DNA of 64,000 nt from NCBI GenBank assembly GCA_035578175.1, contig JAQMRL010000003.1:99679969-99743968 (forward strand), read 5' to 3'. A program made the translations under genes and the position numbers. Within the stretch, counting starts at the first letter, position 1. Every line of letters begins with the position of its first letter. Positions 44,176 through 55,300 of this stretch are shown piece after piece. This DNA comes from Catonia carolina. Taxonomy: Eukaryota; Arthropoda; Insecta; Hemiptera; Achilidae. The notes under the pieces are model-generated. The model saw nothing but the letters and a program-made list of their open reading frames with translations. It ran no database searches and had not been told where the DNA came from.

Positions 44176-44612
44176 CATCATCTGTCAAGGTTTAGGCTTA
44201 ATGACCTGTTCCGGCATCTATCTCTTTTTAGGCCTTCCCAAGCCTCACTTCCCTCTAGGTTTATATTTCCATGCTCGCAGAGGAGGTCTGTGAGCTTGCA
44301 TGCGAAGTAAATGGTTGGACCAGTTTATCTTATATATTCTTAACTTTTCAACAGTGACTGAACATTTAATTAGGCGCGGATAACTTCGTTACGTACTCTA
44401 TCTAAGCGGGTACAACCTTTGACTCTTTGCAAAAAACTCATTTCAGCAGCCTGGATACGAGATTCATTCCTCTGTAATGACACCCATGTTTCACTCCCAT
44501 TTGTTATGAGTGGTACAGCCATTGCTCTAAAAAATTTCATTTGGGTGTCCTTTATTTTTTTCTTTTCTATTGTCCTGCGAATAGAACCGCAGTTATAGAA
44601 AGGACACCCAAA
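44176..44612 (-). pseudogene. Non-LTR retrotransposon C-terminus, second type
   Basis: The minus strand reads NCGSIRRTIEKKKIKDTQMK, FFRAMAVPLITNGSETWVSL, QRNESRIQAAEMSFLQRVKG, CTRLDRVRNEVIRA, then stops and short open pieces ending in the NLEGSEAWEGLKRDR block (where GRPRKRW is usual). The YGSETW, AAEM-FLR--KG and CTRLDRIRNEDIR landmarks define a LINE type different from 27370-28068. At least three stops. A GATGATGAT run follows the coding end, possibly its tail. Confidence 0.85.
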
Positions 44613-45341
44613 TTATAGAAAAGTAATAGAAGTAATAGAAAGGAATTTACATTTATTAAATTTAAATTCTGTATACGGCAGTATAAAAACCGTCAACAGT
44701 TTATTTAGCCTCACAAGTTATGAAAAATTGTACAATATCAAGGTGAAGGTAGAGTGGGCCTTTATTTTTAAATTTTAACTGAGAAGAAATTATGTCAAAG
44801 TTTCATGAATGCTTTGGTTTTCGTATTTTTTGTCTATTGGCTCAGTGGAATTATTTTCTTGAGCTGTCTATGAATTTTCTTGTAGTTCTTTTGTTTGAAT
44901 TGTGTATTTTATTGGTGATTTTTGAAAGAAACATGTGTCATTCAGCGTTTCTCGTCAACCAATTTAATTTCTCTGCATCAAAATTTTGGATTTATCAACA
45001 ACTTAGCCAATATTTTAAATTTATACAAAATACTATACTCTAATTTTATAGGAGAGTGGATTAAAAAATAATTATAAAAATTTCTTGGGGTCTTACAAGA
45101 TTTTTATTTCTCGTTTTGTTGGTAATTCAAGCGGAACTTCTCGCAGTTTAAAATTTACATTAATGTTTCTGTTCTGAGATGGAGTAAACATTGTAAAGCT
45201 CTCGGGGAGTTTTACAAGATTTTTTAAAAGATTCGTTCCGCTGTATTTTACTACAGGATTTTTTTTTATTAGATTGTAAACACGGAGAGAAAATACTTTT
45301 CGACGTTATTTGTTTTGTATTGGTAAACATTTTTAAATTGG
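44613..45341. other. Unassigned DNA
   Basis: The 83-codon frame at 44792-45043 is aromatic-rich and unrecognised. Short TATAGAAAAGTAATAGAA repetitions occur near 44613-44640. Confidence 0.45.
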
Positions 45342-45605
45342 GTGTATAAACGGATTATACTAAGTAACAACGGAATGTGGTTTTGGCTTTTAGACGACGA
45401 CGGGACACGGTTTATCGTCGTCTCGTCTGATGCATTCAAACATTCATTTGTCGCAGCTGCCCGGCACGTGCAGACGGAAATGGTTTCATATCCTTACAGC
45501 ATCCGCTTCATAACACCACCTGACTTTAAAATTTCTATTCATTCTCGTCACAATCTTGATGCAGAAGATAATACGTATTATGTAAACATGAAATGTTACG
45601 TTTAA
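45342..45605 (+). CDS. Unrecognised 87-codon frame in a GC-richer patch
   Basis: The frame reads WFWLLDDDGTRFIVVSSDAF near residues 13-32, then FVAAARHVQTEMVSYPYSIR and ITPPDFKISIHSRHNLDAED. The composition of 45380-45560 stands out from the surrounding AT-rich DNA and the residues look protein-like, but I recognise no family. It could be a piece of a transposon protein, an exon, or chance. There is no splice site I can defend and no repeat copy in the window. A Helitron inserts about 115 bp downstream. Confidence 0.25.
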   Translation: MYKRIILSNNGMWFWLLDDDGTRFIVVSSDAFKHSFVAAARHVQTEMVSYPYSIRFITPPDFKISIHSRHNLDAEDNTYYVNMKCYV

Positions 45606-45718
45606 ATCAGTTACATAATTTGATTTGGTTTCTGACGTTTATGATTATTAAATATACATCCATGTTTCTGTTAATTACTAATTATTTTACGCTTTTATTA
45701 ATGTAAAACACGGTTATA

Positions 45719-46254
45719 TCTATACTAATATTATAAAGACAAAGCGTGTTTTTGTGCAGGCTAATTTCCAAAACTACTGAACGGATTTTCATGAAATTTT
45801 GACAGCATATTCGTATTTATTCACAGCAGGATTTTATTTTTAAATTTTCAAAAATGATAACCCTAAGGGCCTTAATGTAGATTTTCATAAATGTGTGTGT
45901 GTGTGTGTGCGCGCGTGCGTGCGTGCGTGTGTGTGTGTGTGTGTGATTACTTTTGAGTAGGTATTGTTGTTGAAGTTGATAAAGGGGTTTGATGATGATG
46001 AGAGACGTACGCGGGGGCAATTATCAATAGGTCGTTTTGTGTGTGTGCGTGTGTGTACTATTGTTGGAGACACTACATACGTATATAGACTATCGAGAGA
46101 GGTACGCGAGGGAATTTATCAAAACGTGTTTTGTGTGTGTGTGTGTGTGTGTTGGAGTTCACAGTAGGTCTAGCGGCACCACAATTTTTGTTATTTATTT
46201 AAAAAAAAATTGGTTACACATGTTTCACGTGCGAAGCCGCGCGGGGCGTGCTAG
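45719..46254 (+). mobile_element. Non-autonomous Helitron
   Basis: The 5' end TCTATACTAATATTATAAAG is the standard start of a widespread arthropod Helitron group, followed by CCAAAACTACTGAACGGATT. The 3' end is GCGAAGCCGCGCGGGGCGTG followed by CTAG; a GC-rich dyad lies just inside CTAG. It sits between A (45718) and T (46255), as Helitrons do, with no target duplication. The interior holds a GT/GC tract and a roughly 100-bp segment (GAGAGACGTACGCG...GTTTTGTGTG...GTTGGAG) present twice. No Rep/helicase gene, so it depends on an autonomous partner. Confidence 0.9.
45892..45944. repeat. (GT)n/(GC)n microsatellite in the Helitron
   Basis: GT run with GCGCGCGTGCGTGCGTGC in the middle. The His/Thr-rich minus frames 45817-46020 and 45885-46073 are translations of it. 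Confidence 0.95.
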
Positions 46255-47789
46255 TTGATTATATTTTACGAAAAATTAAATCGTAGATCTATTTTTGCCA
46301 AAGTAAAAACGTGGATATTATCATACGATAGCCTACCTCTATTTCTTTTCATGGCTATTATTTTGGTTCATTCTTGCCCCCTTCTTGTCTTGTAAGTCTT
46401 TACCTAACAAATATGATAATTGAATCTTCGATATTATTATCATAATCTTCTTTCTTGAGTAAGATGATTATAGATACTGTAAACAAGTCGTATTTAAAAT
46501 TACACTAAACCGTTACTAATTCTAAGTTCTCGCTATTTTGGACAAAAGTTTCACCCAAATAATTATTTTGAATAGAAGTCTGAATTATTTAAACGTCAAT
46601 AAAAATTATTGTCTGTGCGATATACGCAATGTGAGAAAGCTGTAACAATTAAATTTGTTCTATATGCAAAAAAACCGCGTAATCTCGCAGATAATTTATA
46701 AATATTGAACAAATTCTATACGATTTATAGAAAATATTTAGCCAGTTAAACCAACTGACATGTCCTTACTCCTCCTGGAGTCTCCAGGACGAAAAATCTC
46801 TTACTTCGGAATTTCAGTAATTCGAATTGTTGTTTCCCCAATCAGTCCAGATTAATGAGGCTTTACTTAAACATAAAACAGACAACAAACTTCTATTTGA
46901 CTCTTTGACAATTTGATTTGACAAAATTGTATTTGAAGTATTGTATTTGAAGAATACAATTAATTGTAAAAACTTAATTATATTAATTGTATTGTATTGT
47001 ATTGTATTAATTTAGTATTTAATTGTAACAATTTAATTGTATTTGAAGAATTATATTTGAAGTAAATTTTATCACAATTTTCGTTGTATTTTAATTTTAG
47101 AAATATAATTTTATGGCAAAAGTTAAACAGTTTTTATGAGTTATAAATTCTCATTGTCCAACAGATCGTTCTGATGAACACATTAATTAGGTATGGGAAA
47201 TGAAAACGTATATATCCACTATAAATTGTTTTTACTGAATTTATAATGTTTTTCATTGACGAATCTTATTGTTTGTTGCAAATACGAGTAGTAAAATTAT
47301 TTTTCAGTAATCCATTAGAGGAATTTATGTTAAGTAATTGGAATTATTTAGGCTTTTTAAAACGGAAGACGTGGTTTCCTTCTTAACTGATAAGTTTATT
47401 TACATTAATTTCCGGCTTAGTGTTATCTTAGACGTAAATTTAAATTGCATAACTAATCATTGGTTGTTTCAAAACCACAGCTTGATTTAGTTACAATAAT
47501 TGATTTTTCAGTCTAGATTTGAAAATTGTGTATAGGAAATTTACATTTGGAAAGAATATTTATTTATTATTATCTATTATTTGAATTTTATCATTTATTA
47601 TGAAAATCGGTACTTTTCAACGTGAAAATGCATCATCTTTTTATTCAACGCACGGTATTTTTGTATGATTAAATTCATCACTTTTATATGAAGTTGCTTT
47701 GGTTGTGTCGTGTATATCTTTTATTCTTAAATACTTCAATGATTTCATTGATGTCTCCTTATTTTCTTCTTATCGTATTGTAAAGTATT
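46255..47789. other. Unassigned AT-rich DNA with small repeats
   Basis: Contains the inverted dispersed motif at 46756-46788 and a low-complexity stretch at 46925-47070 with (ATTGT)n pentanucleotides and TTGTATTTGAAG-type repeats. No gene is recognised. Confidence 0.5.
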
Positions 47790-48165
47790 GAGCTCTCGGC
47801 CTGATATGCCTTCTAGTTTCCAAGATTGTTGGTCCTTCCATCTTTTTTTGGCCTTTCCAAGTTACGTCGACCTCTAATTTTGTACCACTAGTTAAAACAC
47901 GTTGAGTTACTATCTTATATCTGCACTCCATTGTCGATACAATCTGAAACAACCCGCCACAGACCTAAGAAAAAACTCGCCTCTGCTCTCTGCAGTCTTT
48001 TTCTGTGGGCTGTTGTCATTGTCTACGTTTCACTTCCAAATCAACTAGGAACATACAGAACATCACTCCATAAAATTTCAAGAATCTATCTCGTCTCACT
48101 TTATTCTTTACTGGTATCTTGAGTCCTTCATCTCTCCTATTTGATCTTACAATTGATATAAAATT
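47790..48165 (-). pseudogene. Non-LTR retrotransposon C-terminus, decayed
   Basis: The minus strand gives LKFYGVM, then in another frame FGSETQTMTTAHRKRLQRAE (the YGSETWT and RLQ-AE landmarks), then IRGRRNLERPKKDGRTNNLG (GRRNVGRPRKRW-like). Frame changes and stops are frequent. Assignment to a LINE is fair, the type uncertain. Confidence 0.6.
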
Positions 48166-48219
48166 TTCCTATGAATGAGCCATTACATCCTAGAAAATCA
48201 AAGCCGCTCTTGGTTGATT

Positions 48220-48617
48220 GTTGTTGTTGTTTAGGTCATCAGCCGAAAGGCTGGTTTGAACCTCGAGGCTTTACTAAGTAAAACGAGGAGTGAGGTGGGT
48301 TACCTTCCTTCCTCACTGAGTGTAAAAGTATCCTTATCAGGATACCGTGCCCCTCTGAAAAGCATCTGCTTTCCACCCTGCAAATCACACCTTCACTTCA
48401 TTCACCACAGGTTCTGGTTGTATAATGAAATTCATTACTCTCAGAGGAGATAACTCTGACTATTGTCTTTTACACCTCTACCTCTTCTGTTCTTAAATGC
48501 TTCAGTCATATTACTGGCTGACCATGTGATAAGAAACAGAACTATTTTTTTTAGCCCTGGAACTAGCAGATCAAGTGGAAATAATTTAACTCTCCACCTG
48601 CCAGTCATGGGCATATT
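48220..48617 (-). mobile_element. SINE-1 copy h
   Basis: Older subfamily. Flanks TGGTTGATT (48211-48219) and TTGTTGATT (48618-48626) match at 8 of 9. A small deletion turns CCTCTAGAGG into CCTCGAGG. Confidence 0.9.
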
Positions 48618-48743
48618 TTGTTGATTATTATCAATGACAATCTTCGAACTAAATAGAACTACTCTTTTTAAAAGCCGTCATTTTACTTTTTTCTAACGAA
48701 ATTCTGTATGTAGGTTATACCTCTTATCACCGTTCACTAATTG

Positions 48744-48848
48744 AAAAACTGCCGATCATATAATAAGTGAAAGTTTTTAATAGTTTTGGAATTTCAAAGC
48801 TCAGATTCAATGCAGTTAATTTCACACTCTACCTGCCTACGATGGCCA
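48744..48848 (-). mobile_element. Diverged SINE-1 relative, 5' end only
   Basis: TGCCGATCATATAATAAGTG...CTCAGATTCAATGCAGTTAA...CACACTCTACCTGCCTACGA follows the SINE-1 5' portion base for base in order but with many changes. An older copy or related subfamily, truncated. Confidence 0.55.
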
Positions 48849-49742
48849 TTCTAACCATTTGTTATTTTTGAGTTACGTTTTGTACAGTTATTTTTTATCA
48901 AAATAAATAGTTAATATATTCTTATGTAAATATAACTTGGTAATCGACGTAGGTGAAACCGAATGGACATTGGATTTGGGGGGGGGGGGGAGGACAAACG
49001 GATGTACCCAGATCATTGTTCACATATGATAGAATTTCTTTGCAATACAAGAATCAAAATAATTCAAAATTTACATATTTTTTGTATAAGTTCTTGTTGA
49101 ATTATTATAATAATAGAAAAATATCATGTACCATCTTGTTTCTTTCATTGATTACATTTAAAAGGCCAAATGATTGTAAAGAAAAAGAGAACAGTAAACA
49201 TTAAAATAGGCTGAACGTAGAGGGTTGTGAAGAAAGCGTGACATTAAGGGGGACGAAAACAGAGCCGGAAACGAGAGTCGAGTTACGAGATTCGTTCCTT
49301 CCCATTCATGGAACAAAAGATTCAAATAGAACATCTTTATTATGAAGAAAAATAAACGCCAAATCCAGAATAAAAAATCTGCAGAAACAATAAAGATTTA
49401 GGACATTTGTTATAACTAGACATTTTTGTTGTATGCATTTTTTGTTTATCAGATCCGGAATAATTTAATATAAATTTCAGTTTATAGAGATTTCATTTGT
49501 AGAGATTTTAAAAATCTTTATAAAGTTTGCTGTTTGCAATATTTTTATTAAATATTTAAATTCTATTAATCGGGTACTAAGGCGGAAATATCGACTTCCA
49601 TTATAATATTCCTGTATCTACAATTTTTGTGTACTGTAGCAACCTAAGAAGATTTACATTTCCTTAAAATTTCAACTTATTTTGTTGAGCCAAAATTACC
49701 AGAGTTTCACCTCCCTTAATAAAAATTATTTTAACAATCGCT
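48849..49742. other. Unassigned DNA
   Basis: Includes a G-run of 12 at about 48977-48990. The frame at 48953-49204 crosses it and is not convincing. No family match. Confidence 0.5.
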
Positions 49743-49753
49743 AAATTTGATTC

Positions 49754-50143
49754 TGCCCATAACAGGCAGGAGGAGTGTTAAATTTTTTGTACTCGATCTG
49801 CTAGTTCCAGAGGTACAAAAAGTAGTTCTGTTTCTTATTACATGGTCTGCCAATTATATGACTGGAGCATTTAAGAACAGAAGAGGTAGAGGTGTAAAAG
49901 GCACTAGTCAGAGTTATCTCCTCGGAGAGTAATAAATTTCATTACATGCAGCCAGACCCTGTGGTGAATGAAGTGAAGGTGTCATTTGTAGGGTGTAAAA
50001 TATGCTTTTCGGAGGGCTTGCCATGTTGATAAGCATACTTTTCAATTCTGTGAGGAAGGCAGTGTAAACCACCTCACTCCTCGTTAAACTTAGAAAAACC
50101 TATAGAGGTTCAAACCAGCCTTTCGGCTGATGGCCGAAACAAC
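49754..50143 (+). mobile_element. SINE-1 copy i
   Basis: A perfect 11-bp duplication AAATTTGATTC lies at 49743-49753 and 50144-50154. Older subfamily; the tail is short (ACAAC). Confidence 0.95.
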
Positions 50144-50154
50144 AAATTTGATTC

Positions 50155-50512
50155 TTCCAAAACCATTGATTTGCTTATAAGTCCTTGTAGTCACCACTAT
50201 TGTCCTAAAATTGGCCCTCCTCAAAAAGATCTTTTGACCAAAAGCGTTTTGAACGTCTACACTGAGTACCCGGTGTCGCCCTAGTTTACCTGTTTTGTAC
50301 GAGATAATTTGCTCGTAATTAAATTTGTCATGCATCATTTTGTATGTTTGGTATTTGTAAATCTTTGTGTATAATTAGGTTATTGACATAAAAATGGCTT
50401 TGCTTTGTCACATGTAGTATATTGTTTTGTTTCGCTTGTGTACTTTTTGTGTATAAAAGTTTACTTAGCAGATCTGCTAAGTTGAACTCCGTATGTACAG
50501 ATTGGTGTTTTG
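50155..50512. other. Unassigned spacer
   Basis: The minus frame 50090-50338 runs out of the SINE into this spacer. Its GRHRVLSVDVQNAFGQKIF part is unrecognised. Confidence 0.4.
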
Positions 50513-50520
50513 ACAGTCTT

Positions 50521-50925
50521 TGTTGTTGTTGTTGTTGTTTAGGTCATCAGCCGAAAGGCTGGTTTAAACCTCTAGAAGCTGTACTAAGTAAAGCAAGGAG
50601 TGAGGTAGTTACCTATGCCTTTCTCACTGAGTGGAAAAGTATGGTTATCAGCATGCCATGTCCTCTGAAAAGCATTTACATTCCACTCTTCAAATGACAC
50701 CTTTACTTCATTCATCACAGGGTCTGGCTGTATGATAAAATTCTTACTCTCAGTGGAGATGTCTCTGACTACTGTCTTTTACCATTTACCTCTTCTGTTC
50801 TTAAATATATCAGTCATATAATTGGCTGACCATGTGATAAGAAACGGAGCTATTTTTTTGTAGCTCTAGAACTAGTAGATCGCGTGCCAATAATTTAACA
50901 CTCCACTTGCCTGTTATGTACAATT
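50521..50925 (-). mobile_element. SINE-1 copy j, long (AAC)n tail
   Basis: The tail reads as six GTT units on +, the longest in the window. The 8-bp duplication ACAGTCTT lies at 50513-50520 and 50926-50933. Older subfamily with many point changes. Confidence 0.93.
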
Positions 50926-50933
50926 ACAGTCTT

Positions 50934-51702
50934 GTAAATCGTTAATTTATGTGATATGTTAAATTAAGAACGTCTATCGAATGAGCATTTTAGTTGATAG
51001 AACTTGTTTACGTAATTTTAACTAGGGACTAATTAACAATTTATAATTGCTGTAAAAAAGGTGTAGCCTATTATTTTTTGAAGGTGGGAACAAATACAGT
51101 AAAAATAACCTAGTTAAGAAGTTTAAAATCGTATTCCACATGTTTTATCATTATTTTTTTCAGAATATAATTTATTATCTTTATATAATTTTTAAAATGT
51201 ACCAATAAATTTATATTTTACTACATAGACATAACATTTTTACACCTTATAATGTCATTCAGTCATTGCATTTTTAAGTGGGATGCATACGAAGTTATTT
51301 TTATATGCCTCGAGCTTTAAATCCAAATTTGGAAAGCTTTCCTTAAGACGGGTTCGCCCACGGTTGTGTTTTGTTAAAATATCATTGTGGGTTCACCTAT
51401 CGTATTATGTAGAATAACAAAAGATTTCTCAGAAAAGGTAGCTCCTACGCAGGTTTAGCCTAGGACGCGGTCTTATTAATGTTATATTCAAATTTAGTTA
51501 ATTCTTGATTTTATTAAAAAAGAAATCGTGTTTTTTCTTTAATGGTGTTGTAATTGAATAATATTAGAAGAAAGTAACGTAAACAAAATTTAAGTTTGTA
51601 ATATTTTTGACTTGCTTTTGTTACAGATCTTACCAAATTTGGTAACCACTGTATTTTAGCTAATTTATTTTCAAATCTGCTTACCTATTTTTAAAATTTT
51701 TT
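50934..51702. other. Unassigned AT-rich DNA
   Basis: Nothing recognised. Confidence 0.5.
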
Positions 51703-52323
51703 ACTAGTGCATTTTGCTGAGAGCCGCGGAACAGACATGCGCACTAGCAGCCGAACGTTCCGTTCCTCGTCTTTCCTGTCACGTACAGTCACGTAGCATA
51801 CGTAAACAATCTTGAGCTGAATTATGCACAGCATCAGTATTTACAAAACCCCTTGGTTGTTTCCAAAGTCGACTGACCGATACCCATGATGCCGTTTTAG
51901 TAATAGCGTATGTTTTTTAAACTATATTTTTAGTTAACCGTCATGGCTTACTAAAGCATATGCATGTATACTTAGTGTACAGTTTTAAACTGTAATTGGT
52001 TTAACGTTTGTAACAATTTTCTTTAAATGTGATATTTTCGTCGAATAGTGTATTTGTTTACTTATATGTATATTTGCAAATAATACGTATATTAGTCACT
52101 ATAAATGTGTATAATTATTACAATATTATGTTATACTTCATGTACAATAATACAAAAATGTATTTAATATAGAAGAGGAATAAAAATAGTACTAAGTTCC
52201 GAGTAACCAATAAATCCAAGTAACGCATGAGGTCTAGTTTAGCATGAGCCTTACTGTACTGCATGCACCGGTTGGACTCACAATGTCTTGTTTCACAGTT
52301 CTCAGCAAAATGCATAAGCTATA
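51703..52323 (+). mobile_element. MITE-B copy 2 (empty of SINE)
   Basis: Inverted ends TGCATTTTGCTGAGAGCCGC and, read back from the right, TGCATTTTGCTGAGAACTG. It matches 11750-12783 throughout apart from the SINE. CATGTATACTT occurs once, near 51963, where copy 1 has it twice. Non-coding. Confidence 0.88.
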
Positions 52324-52731
52324 CTTTGGTATTGAAAAACCTATTACTTACTTATTGTATTAAAAAAAATTCATTTTAGAAATCTATATATTTAAAAAAA
52401 TGTCTTTGTTTTAAGCCCTAGCATGGTTTTTAAATCGCTCTTGTTCTGTACTACTAATTAAAAAATTAGAATCAGTAAGAATAAGTAAGAAGAAAACACC
52501 TACCCTAGGACATGACTTCACCCATAGTTGGGTAGGTCAATTTTCTCCACCTCGTACATTTCGAATTTTTGTAAATGTATTACAGCTTTTTGAAAGAATA
52601 TCTATGGAAATAATCGTAAAAAATTTGGAAATAAAGTTTTATTATTATTGAACAGCTTTACATTGTAATGCAATTCACATTTCCGGACCATTCGTGTTTC
52701 AGTTCCGGAAAAATATAAATATGTATCTTAA
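52324..52731. other. Unassigned AT-rich DNA
   Basis: Nothing recognised. Confidence 0.5.
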
Positions 52732-53021
52732 TTTTTTACTTTCTCTTGCCTATATGAATATATAGAAAGGAAAGTATTGTTTTCGTGTCAATTTTTCGAA
52801 ATCGACATGAAAATAATTAAGTTTTAAGTTGCAAGTTCGTACGATGTTCCGTTCTTGAGATATTCTGTTCACACACACAAGACCAATCACTAAAAACATG
52901 TTTTTTTTAGGTTCAGGGGGTCTGAAAACGTGTAGATCCGGTGAAAACTCGATTTCGAAAAAATGACATGAAAACAATACTTTCCTTCCTATATATTCAT
53001 AAAGGCAAGAGAAAGTAAAAA
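52732..53021. mobile_element. MITE-C, short two-ended copy
   Basis: A compact 290-bp form: left end TTTTTTACTTTCTCTTGCC, right end GGCAAGAGAAAGTAAAAA, inverted for about 75 bp through TTTTCGAAATCGA. The middle keeps only the AAGTTCGTACGATGTTCCGT block and a short CA run. The 148-codon minus frame at 52750-53196 lies mostly inside the element and is not a gene. Confidence 0.88.
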
Positions 53022-53217
53022 TGTAAACTGGAGTTAAAACCCTTTCATTAAGTGAAATTAATAATTGACTCCGAGATTTCAATTCTTGGATTACTCTTTG
53101 TATAAATTTTTCCGTATAGTCACCTACAGTAATATTAAAAACGAATTTACTAAAATACAAAGACAAGATTTTTATGATTTGTGAAGATAATGACAATTTT
53201 CTTCCTCAATAGGTTGA
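53022..53217. other. Unassigned spacer
   Basis: No feature seen. Confidence 0.4.
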
Positions 53218-53506
53218 CATAGTATGCCAGTTCACTGGAAACCCGTTTCTACGCTGAAAATCACTTTTCTACCGTGAAAATCATACCTTATATCGTACAT
53301 CACAAAATCCATTTGTACAATGAAACCGTTAATTTCAGAAGAGATAAGTTGAAAATGTTTGCTACCTTTTCCTATCAAAAATTTTGTTTTTTTGTTACCT
53401 TTTCCTATCTTAAATAGGTTTTAGTAATTTTTTCGTTGTGCATGAAATAAGAAACGGAATTGTTAATTATAATCTAGAATCAAAATTTCTTGTTTATGAA
53501 TGTGAT
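53218..53506 (-). mobile_element. Diverged SINE-1 relative next to copy k
   Basis: TGTACAATGAAACCGTTAAT, TTCAGAAGAGATAAG and GCATGAAATAAGAAACGGAA follow the SINE-1 body in order (TGTACAATGAAATTCATTAC, TTCAGAGGAGATAAC, CATGTGATAAGAAACAGAAC) with heavy divergence. Probably an ancient subfamily member without its tail. Confidence 0.5.
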
Positions 53507-53515
53507 AAGCCTTCG

Positions 53516-53938
53516 TGCCTATAACAGACAGGTGGAGTGTTAAATTATTTACTCTCAATCTGTTCGTTGCAGGGCTAAAATAAATAGTTCTATTTCTTAT
53601 CACATGGACAGCCAATTAAATGACAATCATTTAAGAACAGGCGAGGTAGAGGTGTAAAAAACACTAATCAGAGTTACCTTCTCTGAAAGTAATTAATTTC
53701 GTTATACAGCCAGACCCTGTGGTGAATGAAATGTAGGTGTCATTTGCAAGGTGTTTTTGAAAAGGTGTTTTGAAGGTGTCGGTGGAAAATATGTGCTTTT
53801 CAGTGGGCCCGGCATGCTAATAAGCGTACTTTTCCATTCAGTGAGGAAGGCAATGGTAAACCACTTCACTCCTCGTTTTACTTAGTAAAGCCTTTAAAGG
53901 TTCAAACCAGCCTTTTGGCTGATGACGTAAACAACAAC
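53516..53938 (+). mobile_element. SINE-1 copy k, with internal duplication
   Basis: Younger subfamily with extra bases at about 53735-53780, where GGTGT...TTTTGAA is repeated. The 7-bp duplication AAGCCTT lies at 53507-53513 and 53939-53945. The recurring frame is broken. Confidence 0.92.
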
Positions 53939-53945
53939 AAGCCTT

Positions 53946-54883
53946 TAGAAACTAAACTACATACTTTAGTACACTAGATCTGTATTTTTGTTTGAATAAT
54001 TTCCTATATATTTAAATGTATTCCAAATACAAATACATTTTGTATTCAAATGAAAAACTCATATTTTTTTATCAACAAAATATTTCTGGAGTTCTGATCG
54101 GATTATTTATTGTTGAAGTTAATATAGGATGCACTTATAAATAAATATTGATGATGGAGATAAAATGGCGCGTCGTAGTGTCCAGTTGCAGTGCGTTGCA
54201 GTTAATAAAGAGTGGACTGCAGTTGACCTTGTAAATTGTACCGTTTCAGTCTACGATCTCCAGATTAGGACGATCCGCTTGCCACTGAATGACCTCACAG
54301 CTTCGCTAGCTTCAGTTGTATCACTATGCATTACTTTATCTATCTTTAAGGATATGCCGCGCCTTTGAGAATTTGAAAAATTTCTATGAACCGTTTAATG
54401 TCGTTGTAAAATACAGTAATTCAATTATATTTTATGTAATAGTAACTGTAAATTATGCATTTTATGTTAATAATTTTTGCTTGATAATAAATTGTAAAGC
54501 TTTGATGTTGCTTTTCTGAGTTATCGTAATTTCATCACTGTCTATGAGCGAAAACAGATGTTAACGAAATTGCTAAAAATAACGCAAAAATGATAGGGGC
54601 CTATCGGATGTTGTTTACATATTTAATTATAAATTTTATCAGTTACTTGTTCCGTTATTTACCATTTGGTTGTATAGTTTGTTTAAGTTTTTTCATAACT
54701 ATTCGTGATTAACTGTAATCATCTGTACTTTCAAGATTTATGCAGATGTTTGTGACATTCTAGTTGCAAAAGTGAAACCTTTACCTTTATTGGTGAATGC
54801 TCTTAAGGTACTTGATGATTCGACCCAAAATAATTCTGTGGTTGTTAAATCATAGAACAGTTAAATCTGCATAACTCGAACCA
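53946..54883. other. Unassigned DNA with an unrecognised frame
   Basis: The frame 54165-54368 (67 codons: MARRSVQLQCVAVNKEWTAV and on) lies in a less AT-rich patch and is followed by an overlapping 67-codon frame. No domain is recognised. It may be a decayed transposon. Confidence 0.4.
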
Positions 54884-54895
54884 CGTAGGGAATAT

Positions 54896-55288
54896 GTTGT
54901 TGTTTAGGTCAACAGCCGAAAGGCTGGTTTGAACCTCTAGAGGTTTTACTAAGTAAAACGAGGAGTGAGGTGGTTTACCATTGCCTTCCTCACTGAGTGG
55001 AAAAGTACGCTTATCAGCATGCCGGGCCCTCTGAAAAGCACATATTTTCCACTCTGTAAATGACAACTTCACTTCATTCACCACAGGGTCTGGCTGTACA
55101 ATGAAATTCATTACTTTCAGAGAAGATAACTCTGATTAGTGTCTTTTACACCTCTAACTCTTCTGTTCTTAAATGATTCAGTCATTTAATTGACTGACCA
55201 TGTGATAAGAAACAGAACTATTTATTTTAGCCCTGCGACGAACAGGGAATATAGTATTCCCTGTTCGTAGGGAATATAGTCCCTGCAA
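54896..55288 (-). mobile_element. SINE-1 copy l, 5'-truncated with rearranged junction
   Basis: Younger subfamily; the recurring frame is open from 55111. The flank CGTAGGGAATAT at 54884-54895 recurs at 55289-55300 and once more at 55265-55276. The SINE breaks off at GCGACGAACAG, and the joint is filled with shuffled pieces of target and SINE, including a perfect 31-base palindrome. Confidence 0.93.
55238..55268. repeat. Perfect palindrome at a SINE insertion joint
   Basis: ACGAACAGGGAATA-TAG-TATTCCCTGTTCGT has 14-bp arms and a 3-base centre. One arm joins the SINE end (ACGAACAG) to target sequence (GGAATA); the other is its inverse. Confidence 0.95.
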
Positions 55289-55300
55289 CGTAGGGAATAT

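Noticed and set aside
45817..46258. His/Thr- or Val/Cys-rich frames on both strands
   Set aside because: They are translations of CA/GT repeats inside the Helitron. The same applies to 10838-11035 and 40273-40491.
48977..48990. G-run as a regulatory quadruplex
   Set aside because: Single homopolymer tract without the spaced G-runs of a standard quadruplex; likely slippage.
52750..53196. 148-codon minus-strand frame
   Set aside because: It lies largely within the short MITE-C copy, whose inverted ends explain the absence of stops; no domain.
54165..54519. Candidate short gene starting MARRSVQLQ
   Set aside because: Two unrelated short frames overlap, with no domain and no conserved context; kept only as a note in the spacer entry.
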